Below, in pieces: positions 38,893 to 48,300 of a stretch of 64,000 bases of DNA. The DNA is taken from the NCBI GenBank assembly GCA_001839685.1, contig MLAK01000643.1:1-64000 (forward strand). The letters run 5' to 3'. Source of the stretch: Tritrichomonas foetus. Taxonomy: Eukaryota; Parabasalia; Tritrichomonadida; Tritrichomonadidae. Below the pieces are notes generated by a model. That model worked only from the letters and a program-made list of their open reading frames with translations, was not told the DNA's origin and did no database searches. A program made the translations under genes and the position numbers. The stretch's first letter is position 1, and every line of letters starts with the position of its first letter.

Positions 38893-39295
38893 TTCGAGGC
38901 GATTTCGAATTTTGGCACTTTTCGTCCGTTTGGAAAAAAGTAACGAATGCTAAATAAACGAGCACTTCTACATTTTTATCTTTCTCAGTTCAATCAAGCA
39001 AAATCTTGAATCTTAGAACAGGACCAAAATAATTCGTAAAACCTCTACCACGTAAATCAAATGAATTGAGCTTGTAGGACTTTTCCTTTCTTATGTCAAT
39101 AATGAAAGATAATTAAGTGAATCAATTTAACCTAACAATTCTAAACACAACTTGTCGAAAACCAAATAAAAGAATAGATGGCAATTTAAAACACATTTCT
39201 AACTTTTTCAGTTCATGAATATTTTCATAAAAATTGTATTAAATAGTAAGTAATAATATTTTTACATACAATTATATATTAAATATAACAACAAT
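38893..39295. other. Intergenic, no gene seen
   Basis: Upstream DNA of the PPDK homologue and 3' end of the GAF gene. No motif assigned. Confidence 0.45.
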
Positions 39296-42238
39296 TTATC
39301 TAAGTGTTTTCCTTGCTTCAAGTATTGATTCACGAACAGCTGTGTTCATTTTGAGTAATTTTTCGTGTCTTTGAGATAGAAATGATAGTATTGGTAAGAA
39401 AATTCGTTCCGCAACAAATATTTCTGCTTTCCTTCCTTCTTCTCCACATTCATCTGTTAGTCTTTCTACAATTGTTGCAGGAGCTAATGTAAATTTATGA
39501 ATTCTTGCAAATAAAACCAATGCCTGACCAAGATATTTCATGTTATTGTCTGTTAATTTAAAAGCATGCATTGAAAAAAGTCGAATTCTAGTTAAAATAA
39601 CACTTTCATCATGATAATTATTTCCAGATATGTATCCGTGCATTGTATCAATTAATTTATCTATTTCTTCGTCACTTAGTCGATTTGTCAAACCAAATTT
39701 TGTTGCAAAAACAGCTGCCAAAGTTGGACAAGATTCAGGTTTGCATTTTTTCAATCTTTCTACAGTTTTTTTATCGGTTTTACATTCCCAATTATCTGAA
39801 ATTCTACGCAAGAATGCACACAAAATAATCAATAAATGCTGTGTTTGGTTAAACCAATTAACCCATGGGTTTTCTTTAAGTAAATCCCTTAAAAACTGTA
39901 AATTTGAACAACGAGCTCGTGGAACAAGTGGAAGAATTGTTGCAATCCAATTTTTTAATTCTTCTCTGTTACATTTAAAGATTTCAAGAATGCCACATTC
40001 TATAAATAGATCTAGAAATGGTTTAACTTTTTCTTCTGTTTCTTTTTCTCTTTTATTTGCAAAAGCTGTCGTTAAAAAATCAGCATATGAAAGAATAGCA
40101 ACCTTAGTTTCTTCACTATTATCATGAGAAACTAAAGCAGCTTCAATTCCTTTTGGTGTTTCAATTGAAACAACAAGAGGGGCATCAATATCAGGATCAT
40201 TATCAAGGGGTGGATCATAAAACTTGCATTCAACTTCGGCAGAGATTAATTTGGAAAATGATGATAGACCAACTCGAATAGAATCTCTTAAAAATTGCTG
40301 CTTAAATTTACATTGTTCTAAAGAATCAGTTAAATAAGCAAATGGAATAAGTGAAATTAATATATTACAAAGTCTTTGATAAAAAATCATGCTATCTTGA
40401 TCGAATTCATTTTCTGTGTTAGTTAAAATGCATGCACATGATTTATTAGAAACAATAATAACTTTTTTCACATTTTCATCGCCACCTGCATCAATATTTA
40501 CATCAAATCGATCAGTTTCCAAAAAGTTTTCATTTTTACTTAATAAATCAGAAACATCAACTAAATCACCTCCAGGGAATCTTAATGCTTCGTTTTCATT
40601 AATTTTCATAAATAAATAGCATTTAAGTGGTGGTTTTATATTTTCTTCCATAAAGTTTAAAACATCACCATTAATTGCAGCCTTTATCGCAGGAACAATT
40701 AATGAAATTGTTTTTTCAAAACTCATCATTTCAGTTTTATGTTTTTCAGAAATATGCTCCATTTGTCTTTTCATTGCAAGTTGATGAATTAAAGGTGGCA
40801 AAGATATTGAAAAGGAATCGCAAATAGATTTCTGAATAGGTGTAAATTCGCTTGCAATTGTGCTGTTATATAAAACAACAACAAAATCAGAATTTTTAAT
40901 CGGAGCAACAAGCATTGACGCAATTTTTGGTAGCAAAGGATAATCATCTACATTTTTATTAAAATCTGGACGCATTCTTGCATTTTTATATGAAAATGTA
41001 GACTTTAATTTCACTGATTGTCTAATTAACGAATCTTCTTCAGGTAAAACTGGAATTTCTGGAAAAGCAGAATTTGGTTTTGATAAAAGGAGCCTACACT
41101 GGGCAGCAGAACAAATTTCACAAATATGCTCAGGAAATGACGGCATGATTGATTTAGTTGCACGTAGTGAGGAAATCGATTTAGTTAAAAGAGAAAAATG
41201 ATATGGTGCTATTTGTAAGAAAATTGAACGATATAATTTTAAAATTGGTGTTAAATATTCAACAATAACTGAAAGATGAGTTTCATCAACAGGTGAAAAT
41301 GTTCGATCAGAAAGGGCAATCACAGTTCCAGCTAAAATATTTGAGGTTGTTGAATTAAAACCAGCTGATAAAACATATGGATAATCTTCAAAGACCTGTC
41401 CTTCACAAATAATATCAAAAGAATGTTGTTTTTGTGGGTTTGTCATATTGGATAATTTTTTGTTCATTAAAATTCCACAAATTGAATCATTTGCATTAAT
41501 GATATGAGAAAACTTTTCTGTTGGGAAAATAAGGGACTGCCCTTCTTTTGTTGAATATACAACCTTGCATTTGCTAAAACCAGCGAGTTTACAAATTGTG
41601 TCAAGACATTTCAAATAATACTTGAAAAAAATCGAGTAATTTGATGTAGAATCAATAATTTGTGATCGAAGAGATGAATCATTTGCAAATTCAGATAATA
41701 AAGGTAACACTTTGTCGATAAATCTTCCACATGTTTTAATTTGTTTGATTGTTGCATTAAAAAATGAAACTTGAATATCAGGAGATGCCCTCATCAAACT
41801 TTCCCTAAGTCTACTATCAAAAACGGATGTGTCTGAAAACAATAATTGTGAAATGACATTTGAGCGTTCAATATATTTGGCAACATCTGATGGAAGATTA
41901 TTGTGAAGGATGCGGATTAATTCTGTCCTTGATTCTTTATGAATTGGCGGAAGGGGTGGAACGGTTTGTTTTTGAACTGGGGCCTCAACAACGATCGGCC
42001 CATATTTATTTTCCACAGTTCGATTTAAGAGCATAGCAAATTGAAGCTGTATTTTTCTATGATGTTGTATTTTTTGTCTGATTCGATTAACTTTGTTTGT
42101 GAGTGATTGAACGCGTCTTTTGTAATAAATAATTGATTCTGAACGATCCATAATTGATGCTTGTTGTTGTTCCTCAACCTGCTCATCTGCGTTATCTTGG
42201 TCGTCAAAACTTATTTCTTGGAAATCATCGTATTCCAT
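39296..42238 (-). CDS. GAF-domain protein with degenerate phosphodiesterase-like end
   Basis: 980 residues. A coiled coil at about 35-75 is followed by regions that look like GAF-type sensor domains, roughly 200-340 (ICGILMNKKLSN, GTVIALSDRTFSPVDETHLS), 370-490 and 530-650. The last 270 residues have the layout of a class I cyclic-nucleotide phosphodiesterase. NPWVNWFNQTQHLLIILCAF (about 785-805) aligns with the usual YHNxxHAxxV helix. The end (VERLTDECGEEGRKA, then ERIFLPILSFLSQRHEKLL) fits the final PDE helices. The metal-binding His residues of the HNxxH motif are not there, so I expect no activity. Identification of the PDE fold is by pattern only and could be wrong. The family connection with cyclase-like proteins in the window is noted in the findings. 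Confidence 0.55.
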   Translation of the reverse strand: MEYDDFQEISFDDQDNADEQVEEQQQASIMDRSESIIYYKRRVQSLTNKVNRIRQKIQHHRKIQLQFAMLLNRTVENKYGPIVVEAPVQKQTVPPLPPIHKESRTELIRILHNNLPSDVAKYIERSNVISQLLFSDTSVFDSRLRESLMRASPDIQVSFFNATIKQIKTCGRFIDKVLPLLSEFANDSSLRSQIIDSTSNYSIFFKYYLKCLDTICKLAGFSKCKVVYSTKEGQSLIFPTEKFSHIINANDSICGILMNKKLSNMTNPQKQHSFDIICEGQVFEDYPYVLSAGFNSTTSNILAGTVIALSDRTFSPVDETHLSVIVEYLTPILKLYRSIFLQIAPYHFSLLTKSISSLRATKSIMPSFPEHICEICSAAQCRLLLSKPNSAFPEIPVLPEEDSLIRQSVKLKSTFSYKNARMRPDFNKNVDDYPLLPKIASMLVAPIKNSDFVVVLYNSTIASEFTPIQKSICDSFSISLPPLIHQLAMKRQMEHISEKHKTEMMSFEKTISLIVPAIKAAINGDVLNFMEENIKPPLKCYLFMKINENEALRFPGGDLVDVSDLLSKNENFLETDRFDVNIDAGGDENVKKVIIVSNKSCACILTNTENEFDQDSMIFYQRLCNILISLIPFAYLTDSLEQCKFKQQFLRDSIRVGLSSFSKLISAEVECKFYDPPLDNDPDIDAPLVVSIETPKGIEAALVSHDNSEETKVAILSYADFLTTAFANKREKETEEKVKPFLDLFIECGILEIFKCNREELKNWIATILPLVPRARCSNLQFLRDLLKENPWVNWFNQTQHLLIILCAFLRRISDNWECKTDKKTVERLKKCKPESCPTLAAVFATKFGLTNRLSDEEIDKLIDTMHGYISGNNYHDESVILTRIRLFSMHAFKLTDNNMKYLGQALVLFARIHKFTLAPATIVERLTDECGEEGRKAEIFVAERIFLPILSFLSQRHEKLLKMNTAVRESILEARKTLR

Positions 42239-42462
42239 GAAAATCTTTCGAAGTTTGTTATTTTGGAAAACTTTTTCCAGCTAACGTTTATTATTTAAAT
42301 TATTGAATGATAAATGATCGTCCAAATACTCTTTCATAATAAAATTCACATGTTTTGCTAGATGATATATTTTCGGTATATATATGGTCAATTATTCTGA
42401 ATATAAAACCATATAACAACAGAAAAAGTAGATATTGAGAATGTTATAACATTTTTCTATCT
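42239..42462. promoter_or_regulatory. Divergent promoter region
   Basis: 224 bp between the GAF gene and the ARMC2-like gene. Contains a GGTCA motif at 42386-42390, about 73 bases before the plus-strand ATG. No TCAYW element near either ATG. Confidence 0.3.
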
Positions 42463-44364
42463 ATGATGAGAAAGAAAGTTATTACTATCAGAGAAAAGCC
42501 GAAACAAATTCCAAGACAATTACCACCGATGGAAAGACCAGAAACACCACGAAACGATAGTAGGTCACTGAATTCAGCTCGTTCAAGCAATCTTCATAAT
42601 TTATCGATCTCCAGATTTTCTGATCTGAACGAAGTAGGTGTCTCAGCATTCGAGTCGATTAAAGAACTTTTCGAGTCAGCACAAAATACGGACGATTTAG
42701 CTTTCGCTGTTCAATCATTTGAATCGGCCTCAAAATCGCTTGAAGAAACCAAAAATTTTGCTTCTTACGATTTGAATGCATATCATCAACTCTATCCACT
42801 TTTACTTCCTCTTGTCGATAAAGCGCCAGGCCGCGTCTTAATCCAATTGGTGAATGCATTGAGGCATATTTTGAATGCAATTGACCTTTCAGAAACGGTT
42901 AAACCACAACCGCCAACAACACCAAAATTGAGAAGAGGAAATAGCAGGTTAAAGAAACTTGAACCGCTTCCACCACTCGATAACAGCAATCCTGAGCAAA
43001 ATGATCAAAACTCACGTCAAAAAGATTCACCGACAGAACACTTTAATCAATTCATGTCCAAAATATTATATAAAATGTCAAATGATAAAACAAATGATGA
43101 AATTTTTTCAAACCCAGACTTAATTTTCAATATCGTTGCTTTATCTGGACCATCACATAAAATTGATACAAGAACATATGCTGTTGCAACATTAAAGAAT
43201 GAAACACATAATGCATCATTTAGGAAAATATTAATCAAAATTTCCAACTTTCCAGAATTATTCAAAGTGTTTGAATCACCAACGAAAAAGCCACAGCTTC
43301 TTCAGCAATGTGCTGGTGTATGTAGAAATTTAATTCTTGATCCAGAGAATATTGATCTATTGATTAAATATCATGTTCACTTATACCTCTTTCATACAAT
43401 GATTAGATTCACTGATAGTGGTGATTATTGCTTTGCTTGTTTCAGAATCTTAACGAAAATGTCAGAAAGACCTGAAGTTAGACACTCTGTGCTTAAAAAG
43501 TTTGGTGATGATAAAATTTTAACACTTTTCTTCACACTTTTAGTGAACCATCCAAGTAACCATCAACTTTTATCACGTCTGGCTTATGTTTTTGCTGATT
43601 TTGCATCTTATGAGCAAACTTTCACTTTAGCAGCAGGAAAAATTACTGATCCATATAGTATTTCTGTACTTACTGACGTTCTTAGTAATCCAGAGATACT
43701 TTCAGATTCAGAATTAACTGCTCTTTTATTACAAGTTGTTGCGAATTTATCAGTTGACGAAGAATGTTCATCATTACTATCATTTGGTGATACAATTGCG
43801 AAATTATTCGTTGGTAGAACATTCAAAAAAGATGATAGACTTGGTTTCAACCTTTTATGTACAGCTTCTAACTTCACTTTTCATGATCATTATTGGTCAC
43901 CTAAAGAATTGATTGAAGCTCTTCCAATTGCCATCATTTCACAACATAATCTTTCAATTATTGAAGCATTGAGATCACTTTGTAATTTGGCACTTGCATC
44001 AAATTCAATGTTAATTGATAGTAAAATACCAGAATTGCTTGGAATTCTAATGAAACATGTAAATCCTGATATTGTTCTTTATTCTCTTCAAACACTTGCT
44101 AATTTGATTAATCATGCTGGAATCCGAAGGAGGTTTCGATCAGATGGATTTGTCGAATCACTTCTTGAGATTCTTGAAGGTGATGAAATTGATGAACTCG
44201 AATTAGAAGCAGTTGCTGCTTTAATTATGAACTTTGGTGCAATTACACAAGATGAGGCACAAAAATTTTTGGATGCTCTTGATATGTTTGAGATTCCACC
44301 TGGTTCAGATATTCCTCTTGCCTTTAGAAACTTCCTGAAGCAACAATTAAGAGTTGACTGTTAA
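42463..44364 (+). CDS. ARMC2-like armadillo protein (radial spoke assembly)
   Basis: 633 residues. A basic, Pro/Ser-rich N-terminus (1-60) precedes helical repeats to the end. Armadillo-type repeats are visible at about 270-620, for example LLQVVANLSVDEECSSLL, LRSLCNLALASNSMLI, LQTLANLINHAGIRRRF and VAALIMNFG. Order, spacing and wording follow the C-terminal half of animal ARMC2, where FILGNLTAKN, RVLANIAIHP, ATINNLSYY, RVFGNLSQD, GVLLNLTVD and KTLWNFSE occur in the same sequence. ARMC2 and its algal counterpart are needed to transport and assemble radial spokes in flagella. For a flagellate this fits well. Other armadillo families remain possible. Confidence 0.6.
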   Translation: MMRKKVITIREKPKQIPRQLPPMERPETPRNDSRSLNSARSSNLHNLSISRFSDLNEVGVSAFESIKELFESAQNTDDLAFAVQSFESASKSLEETKNFASYDLNAYHQLYPLLLPLVDKAPGRVLIQLVNALRHILNAIDLSETVKPQPPTTPKLRRGNSRLKKLEPLPPLDNSNPEQNDQNSRQKDSPTEHFNQFMSKILYKMSNDKTNDEIFSNPDLIFNIVALSGPSHKIDTRTYAVATLKNETHNASFRKILIKISNFPELFKVFESPTKKPQLLQQCAGVCRNLILDPENIDLLIKYHVHLYLFHTMIRFTDSGDYCFACFRILTKMSERPEVRHSVLKKFGDDKILTLFFTLLVNHPSNHQLLSRLAYVFADFASYEQTFTLAAGKITDPYSISVLTDVLSNPEILSDSELTALLLQVVANLSVDEECSSLLSFGDTIAKLFVGRTFKKDDRLGFNLLCTASNFTFHDHYWSPKELIEALPIAIISQHNLSIIEALRSLCNLALASNSMLIDSKIPELLGILMKHVNPDIVLYSLQTLANLINHAGIRRRFRSDGFVESLLEILEGDEIDELELEAVAALIMNFGAITQDEAQKFLDALDMFEIPPGSDIPLAFRNFLKQQLRVDC

Positions 44365-44419
44365 AATTGTTATCCATTAATTTTTATTTTTTTTAGTGAA
44401 CAAGTGTGAAACATAAGTT

Positions 44420-44442
44420 CAATGACATAAATAATGTCATTG
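44420..44442. repeat. 9-bp hairpin after ARMC2-like gene
   Basis: CAATGACAT (44420-44428) and ATGTCATTG (44434-44442) are perfect complements around a 5-base loop, 56 bases after the stop codon. Possible 3' untranslated stem-loop. Confidence 0.65.
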
Positions 44443-44530
44443 TTTATCATTTTCTAGTTTACCATGTATTTATATTATATTATATTTCAATGATATTAGT
44501 TTTTTTATAATTTCATGATGACGCATCCAA

Positions 44531-44555
44531 ACTTTTTTCTATCATAGAAAAAAGT
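44531..44555. repeat. 25-bp palindrome
   Basis: ACTTTTTTCTAT (44531-44542) and ATAGAAAAAAGT (44544-44555) are exact complements around one base. It ends 167 to 191 bases after the ARMC2-like stop. Confidence 0.7.
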
Positions 44556-44979
44556 ACTCTATTCAACTTATATTAACGTTGCAATTTGTTCACTTCACCA
44601 AGATATTCTTTTCTGGCACAAAATGGATCTAGTTATGAGAATAATTCTGCAGAACAACCTCACTTAGATGTATTTAAATATATATTCTATTTTTTATAAG
44701 TGTATCAACAGATATTAATGCGAATAACTTTCGTTTCATAAAATATGATCATCATTGAAATATCAGACGCTTTGTTTGAAAATTCACTATTTTATTTCCA
44801 CCTTTCGCCTTTATTCAATTATCCTATTGAAATTTAATCCATCGAACTTTTACAATATCAGAATACAATTCATAATTCATCACCATTCAACTGTTTATTT
44901 TTTCTATTGAATATGATCTCTTTTTCAGACAAATCATGGGAATTCACAATATTCTAACCATATCCTTCGAAAAAATAAC

Positions 44980-46221
44980 ATGTCTCAAAGCTCGAATATT
45001 CAAGAACTTCTAAACAACCCAAATACGACTCTCGATGAAATACTGCAAGTAGAATCTGTCGGATACTTATTTAATCAATCACACCCAGCACTTATTCAAT
45101 TTTTCGTTATTCATGCGGAAGATCTTTTAAAAGCTGCAATTAACTCTCCAAATCCCGCCATTCAGAAAAACGCTTTCAATATAGTTCATTCAGACAACTC
45201 AATTATTCTCGAAGCTATCCTACATAAAAAATGTATCTCTAATCAAGCCGAGGAATATTTTTTTAATGACGATTCGAGCATTCTCGTGATCACGCGATTA
45301 GTTAATATAATCGAGATGTGTATTTGTGATTATTTTGACGAAGCTTGCACGCAATTTTATTTTATCACCGAATTAGTTCGATTTTTGGACAATCCTTCAG
45401 TCAACGAATTCTTCTATGACAGCCTTCATCATCCCGCCTACGGAATTCACTTCATCCAGTGGCTGAATGATCTCGAATTTGATCAGAGGCTGATGGATAC
45501 TTTTGAAGACCAATTTTGTAAAGACAACCAAAATCCTGAGAAATTACTTGGTCTCTATCAAACACTGGACATGTGTCTTCATTTTCCACAAATTCTGACA
45601 AAATTTTTAGTTCCTTCTCGCCTTTCTCTTCTTTCTCAGCCATGCCAAGAAAATATGCCAACGTATGTGAAAAATGCATACGTGAAGCTCATTTTTAATA
45701 TGTGTAATGAATACACAATTCCATTCATTGCTTCACACATCAGATATTTTCTGAATTTGATCTCTGAAAAAATAGATGATATTAACCAGCTTTATGTAAC
45801 AAGCTTCCAGATACTTTTTCAAATTTATAGAATTTCACCTGATCAATGCATTGAGTATTCTGTTATGAATCTGATGGATTGTGGAATTCGCATTTTGACT
45901 GAATTTCAAAATCATTCAATCGCATTAACTGTTGCTGCGCAGTTTCTTACAAAAGTTGCTCGATATAATCTTGAACTTCGAAATGAAGTACTGATGAGAT
46001 TTATTCCAATCGTTGAATATAACTTGGAAAATAATGATAATATTAACATGCGAGCTTTCATCACAAAAATGATGCTTGATCTCGAAACGGACGTTGACTG
46101 GACAGGATATGACAAGTCTGAGTTTCTTCATATTTATTCGTATCATATTTTACCTTTGAAAGGAATAATGGACGAAGAATATGGAGGAGAAGTACCAGAT
46201 CCTGCCCCACTTCTAATATAA
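44980..46221 (+). CDS. SAPS-like helical repeat protein 3
   Basis: 413 residues and the clearest of the three SAPS-like proteins here. Residues 6-60 read IQELLNNPNTTLDEILQVES, then LFNQSHPALIQFFVIHAEDL and LLKAAINSPN. This parallels the conserved SAPS opening, LLdkexvTLEELLDEdDVlQEC ka.N.kLidFL....vle.Ll. The rest is helical. The C-terminus EEYGGEVPDPAPLLI resembles that of the other two. In yeast and animals SAPS proteins bind Sit4/PP6 catalytic subunits and control the cell cycle and secretory pathway. It lies in tandem with an armadillo-like gene, same strand, 248 bp apart. Confidence 0.65.
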   Translation: MSQSSNIQELLNNPNTTLDEILQVESVGYLFNQSHPALIQFFVIHAEDLLKAAINSPNPAIQKNAFNIVHSDNSIILEAILHKKCISNQAEEYFFNDDSSILVITRLVNIIEMCICDYFDEACTQFYFITELVRFLDNPSVNEFFYDSLHHPAYGIHFIQWLNDLEFDQRLMDTFEDQFCKDNQNPEKLLGLYQTLDMCLHFPQILTKFLVPSRLSLLSQPCQENMPTYVKNAYVKLIFNMCNEYTIPFIASHIRYFLNLISEKIDDINQLYVTSFQILFQIYRISPDQCIEYSVMNLMDCGIRILTEFQNHSIALTVAAQFLTKVARYNLELRNEVLMRFIPIVEYNLENNDNINMRAFITKMMLDLETDVDWTGYDKSEFLHIYSYHILPLKGIMDEEYGGEVPDPAPLLI

Positions 46222-46452
46222 GCCCTTCTATTGTGCGTTTTGTTTAAACAAATATGTTCATTTTTTATTTCTTAATTTCTTTATATCTTTAATTTTTAAT
46301 TTTTTTTTTTTTTATCTTTGTTGCGTTGTTGCAATTCATTAGTTTAGTGAATTAACTTCATGATAAAGTTACTTGGCTGTGAAAAATATTTCTTTCATTT
46401 TACAAATTATCATTCGTTTTTTTTTTTATCTTTAATGAAAAATTCTTTATAT

Positions 46453-46457
46453 TCATA
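46453..46457 (+). promoter_or_regulatory. Initiator-like TCATA
   Basis: TCAYW match, A at 46455, 15 bases before the ATG at 46470. Confidence 0.3.
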
Positions 46458-46469
46458 TTATATGTTTTT

Positions 46470-47978
46470 ATGAAATTGAAAAAGGTGGGGTTAGAATTTG
46501 TGAGTTTGGATGATCATATTTTGTTTGTTGATATTTTGAATTATAAGTCAATCAATCAATCCCAGCAAACTATATTAAATTTGACGCAATATGATATTGT
46601 AAAAAAGGAAATACGAGAAAAAACTGAAATTGAAGATATTCTTGACTTTGATTTTGATGACTTTAATAAATATTGCATGTTTTTTCATAACTTTTATGAA
46701 TCAGGAGATTCAAAGAACTTTAAAAGTATTGTACTACTCATGATTCGTTTTTTTTCCTCAAATAAGGAAAAATTTGATAATCATGATTTTAATATGATAT
46801 ATTTCATCGAGATTTTCCAAAAAAACAACACAATAGAAATTTTTTCCAATATTTTGCAAAATAATAACTCAGATCTTCTTGGGATCGTCCTAGATTTTGT
46901 TTCTTTACTTTCTTCTCTCAATCCCGAAATTTGTGAATTTATTGCTTCTCATAATGGACTTCTTGATGAAATTTATCCAAAATTTATAAATTTTGAAGAT
47001 AAACACATATTTGAAAATAGCCTTATTTTGTTCAATAACTTAATTAGGTATTATAATGGTCAATTATTCTTAAATGATAAAATTATTTCCACTATTTATG
47101 AAAAAATTGGGGACTTTGCCATAAATGATCACATTTCTATGAATTTAGCAATTACATTTGTTTTATATTTTGATGTTCCACCTTTAAATATCCCCAATAT
47201 AAAAAAAATCATCTTAAATTCACTTCATAATAGACAATTTTTCGACTCTTTAACCCTAATTTTCATCATCAGCAAAAAATTTCCAGATTTAATTCATTTT
47301 TTTATTCAAGAAATTTTTCCTGTTTTATTTCATCAAGCTCAATTCATTCAAGAATCTCAATCTTTTATTTTGTTTTTCAAATTATTTTCATTGATTATTT
47401 CTTTAAATCATAATTTGTTCAAAGATCAAATTTTAAATGTTTTTAATTGGGGAATCATGGAAAAATCTTTTAAATTTAATAGTGATAAAGTTGTAAATGA
47501 AGTTTTTGTTTTCCTAATTAATTGTTATCCATGTTCATATGAGAGATTGCAAAGTTGCTTTCCTTCTTTGAACGATTTTGTTCTTTTTTTAATTGAAACT
47601 ATGAATAATGGAAAACTTTACATGAAGGAAACTTGCATCAGATTTATTTCATTGTTTATTAAAGAATATCCTATTTCTTTGCAGTATTTCTTAGATGATG
47701 GATTTATTGATACATGCATTAATTTGATGGAATGTGATGTAATTGGTAATAATTTAATTATCATGAACTTTTTAAAGAATTTAGCAGAAATTCCAATGAC
47801 CAAATATCCAATTATTAAAGATTTTTTCAATGCTTTAATTCAAACGGATTTAATCAATATTTTGGAGAATCTCTCTTTATCAGAAGAAGAAGAAGTTTCT
47901 TCATTAGCTGAATATATTATCGATTATTTTCATCGATTTTATTATTATGATAATAATGATAACTTGGTCTTTGACTAA
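46470..47978 (+). CDS. Armadillo/HEAT-like helical protein
   Basis: 502 residues, almost wholly helical, rich in Phe, Ile, Asn and Asp. From about 90 to 490 hydrophobic helix pairs recur every 40-45 residues (LLGIVLDFVSLLSSLNPEIC, SLILFNNLIRYYNGQLF), as in trichomonad armadillo-like proteins. It lacks the SAPS opening and the YGGE end of its neighbour, so I do not group it with those. No catalytic motif. Likely a binding scaffold; partner unknown. An initiator-like TCATA lies 15 bases upstream of the ATG. Confidence 0.6.
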   Translation: MKLKKVGLEFVSLDDHILFVDILNYKSINQSQQTILNLTQYDIVKKEIREKTEIEDILDFDFDDFNKYCMFFHNFYESGDSKNFKSIVLLMIRFFSSNKEKFDNHDFNMIYFIEIFQKNNTIEIFSNILQNNNSDLLGIVLDFVSLLSSLNPEICEFIASHNGLLDEIYPKFINFEDKHIFENSLILFNNLIRYYNGQLFLNDKIISTIYEKIGDFAINDHISMNLAITFVLYFDVPPLNIPNIKKIILNSLHNRQFFDSLTLIFIISKKFPDLIHFFIQEIFPVLFHQAQFIQESQSFILFFKLFSLIISLNHNLFKDQILNVFNWGIMEKSFKFNSDKVVNEVFVFLINCYPCSYERLQSCFPSLNDFVLFLIETMNNGKLYMKETCIRFISLFIKEYPISLQYFLDDGFIDTCINLMECDVIGNNLIIMNFLKNLAEIPMTKYPIIKDFFNALIQTDLINILENLSLSEEEEVSSLAEYIIDYFHRFYYYDNNDNLVFD

Positions 47979-48300
47979 TGTTAAATTCATTAATGATCAA
48001 ATTCTCTTTCAATAAGTTTGTACTAGTGTTGATTTTACTAAAAATGTTAGATTGTGATATATTGGCAATACAGCGAAAAGATACTTAACAAAACATAACT
48101 TCACAATTAGCACATATTAGACATTGGCGAATAACTATAGTTATCTTGATAATTGTAGAACTCCAATGAAGATTTTTGCAGAATTAGAAATGAAAAGTAT
48201 GATAAAATAATAACCAGAAAGTTCTGAATTACAAACACTTTTAATATATATTACATAAATAAAAAACAGATTAATTTCAACAACTCTTGTTATTTTGTGT
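47979..48300. other. Convergent intergenic region, no gene seen
   Basis: AT-rich spacer between two converging genes. Confidence 0.5.

Larger units (their letters stand above)
44365..44979. other. Intergenic with two hairpins
   Basis: No gene seen between two plus-strand genes. Two near-perfect hairpins in the first 200 bases are listed separately. Confidence 0.5.
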
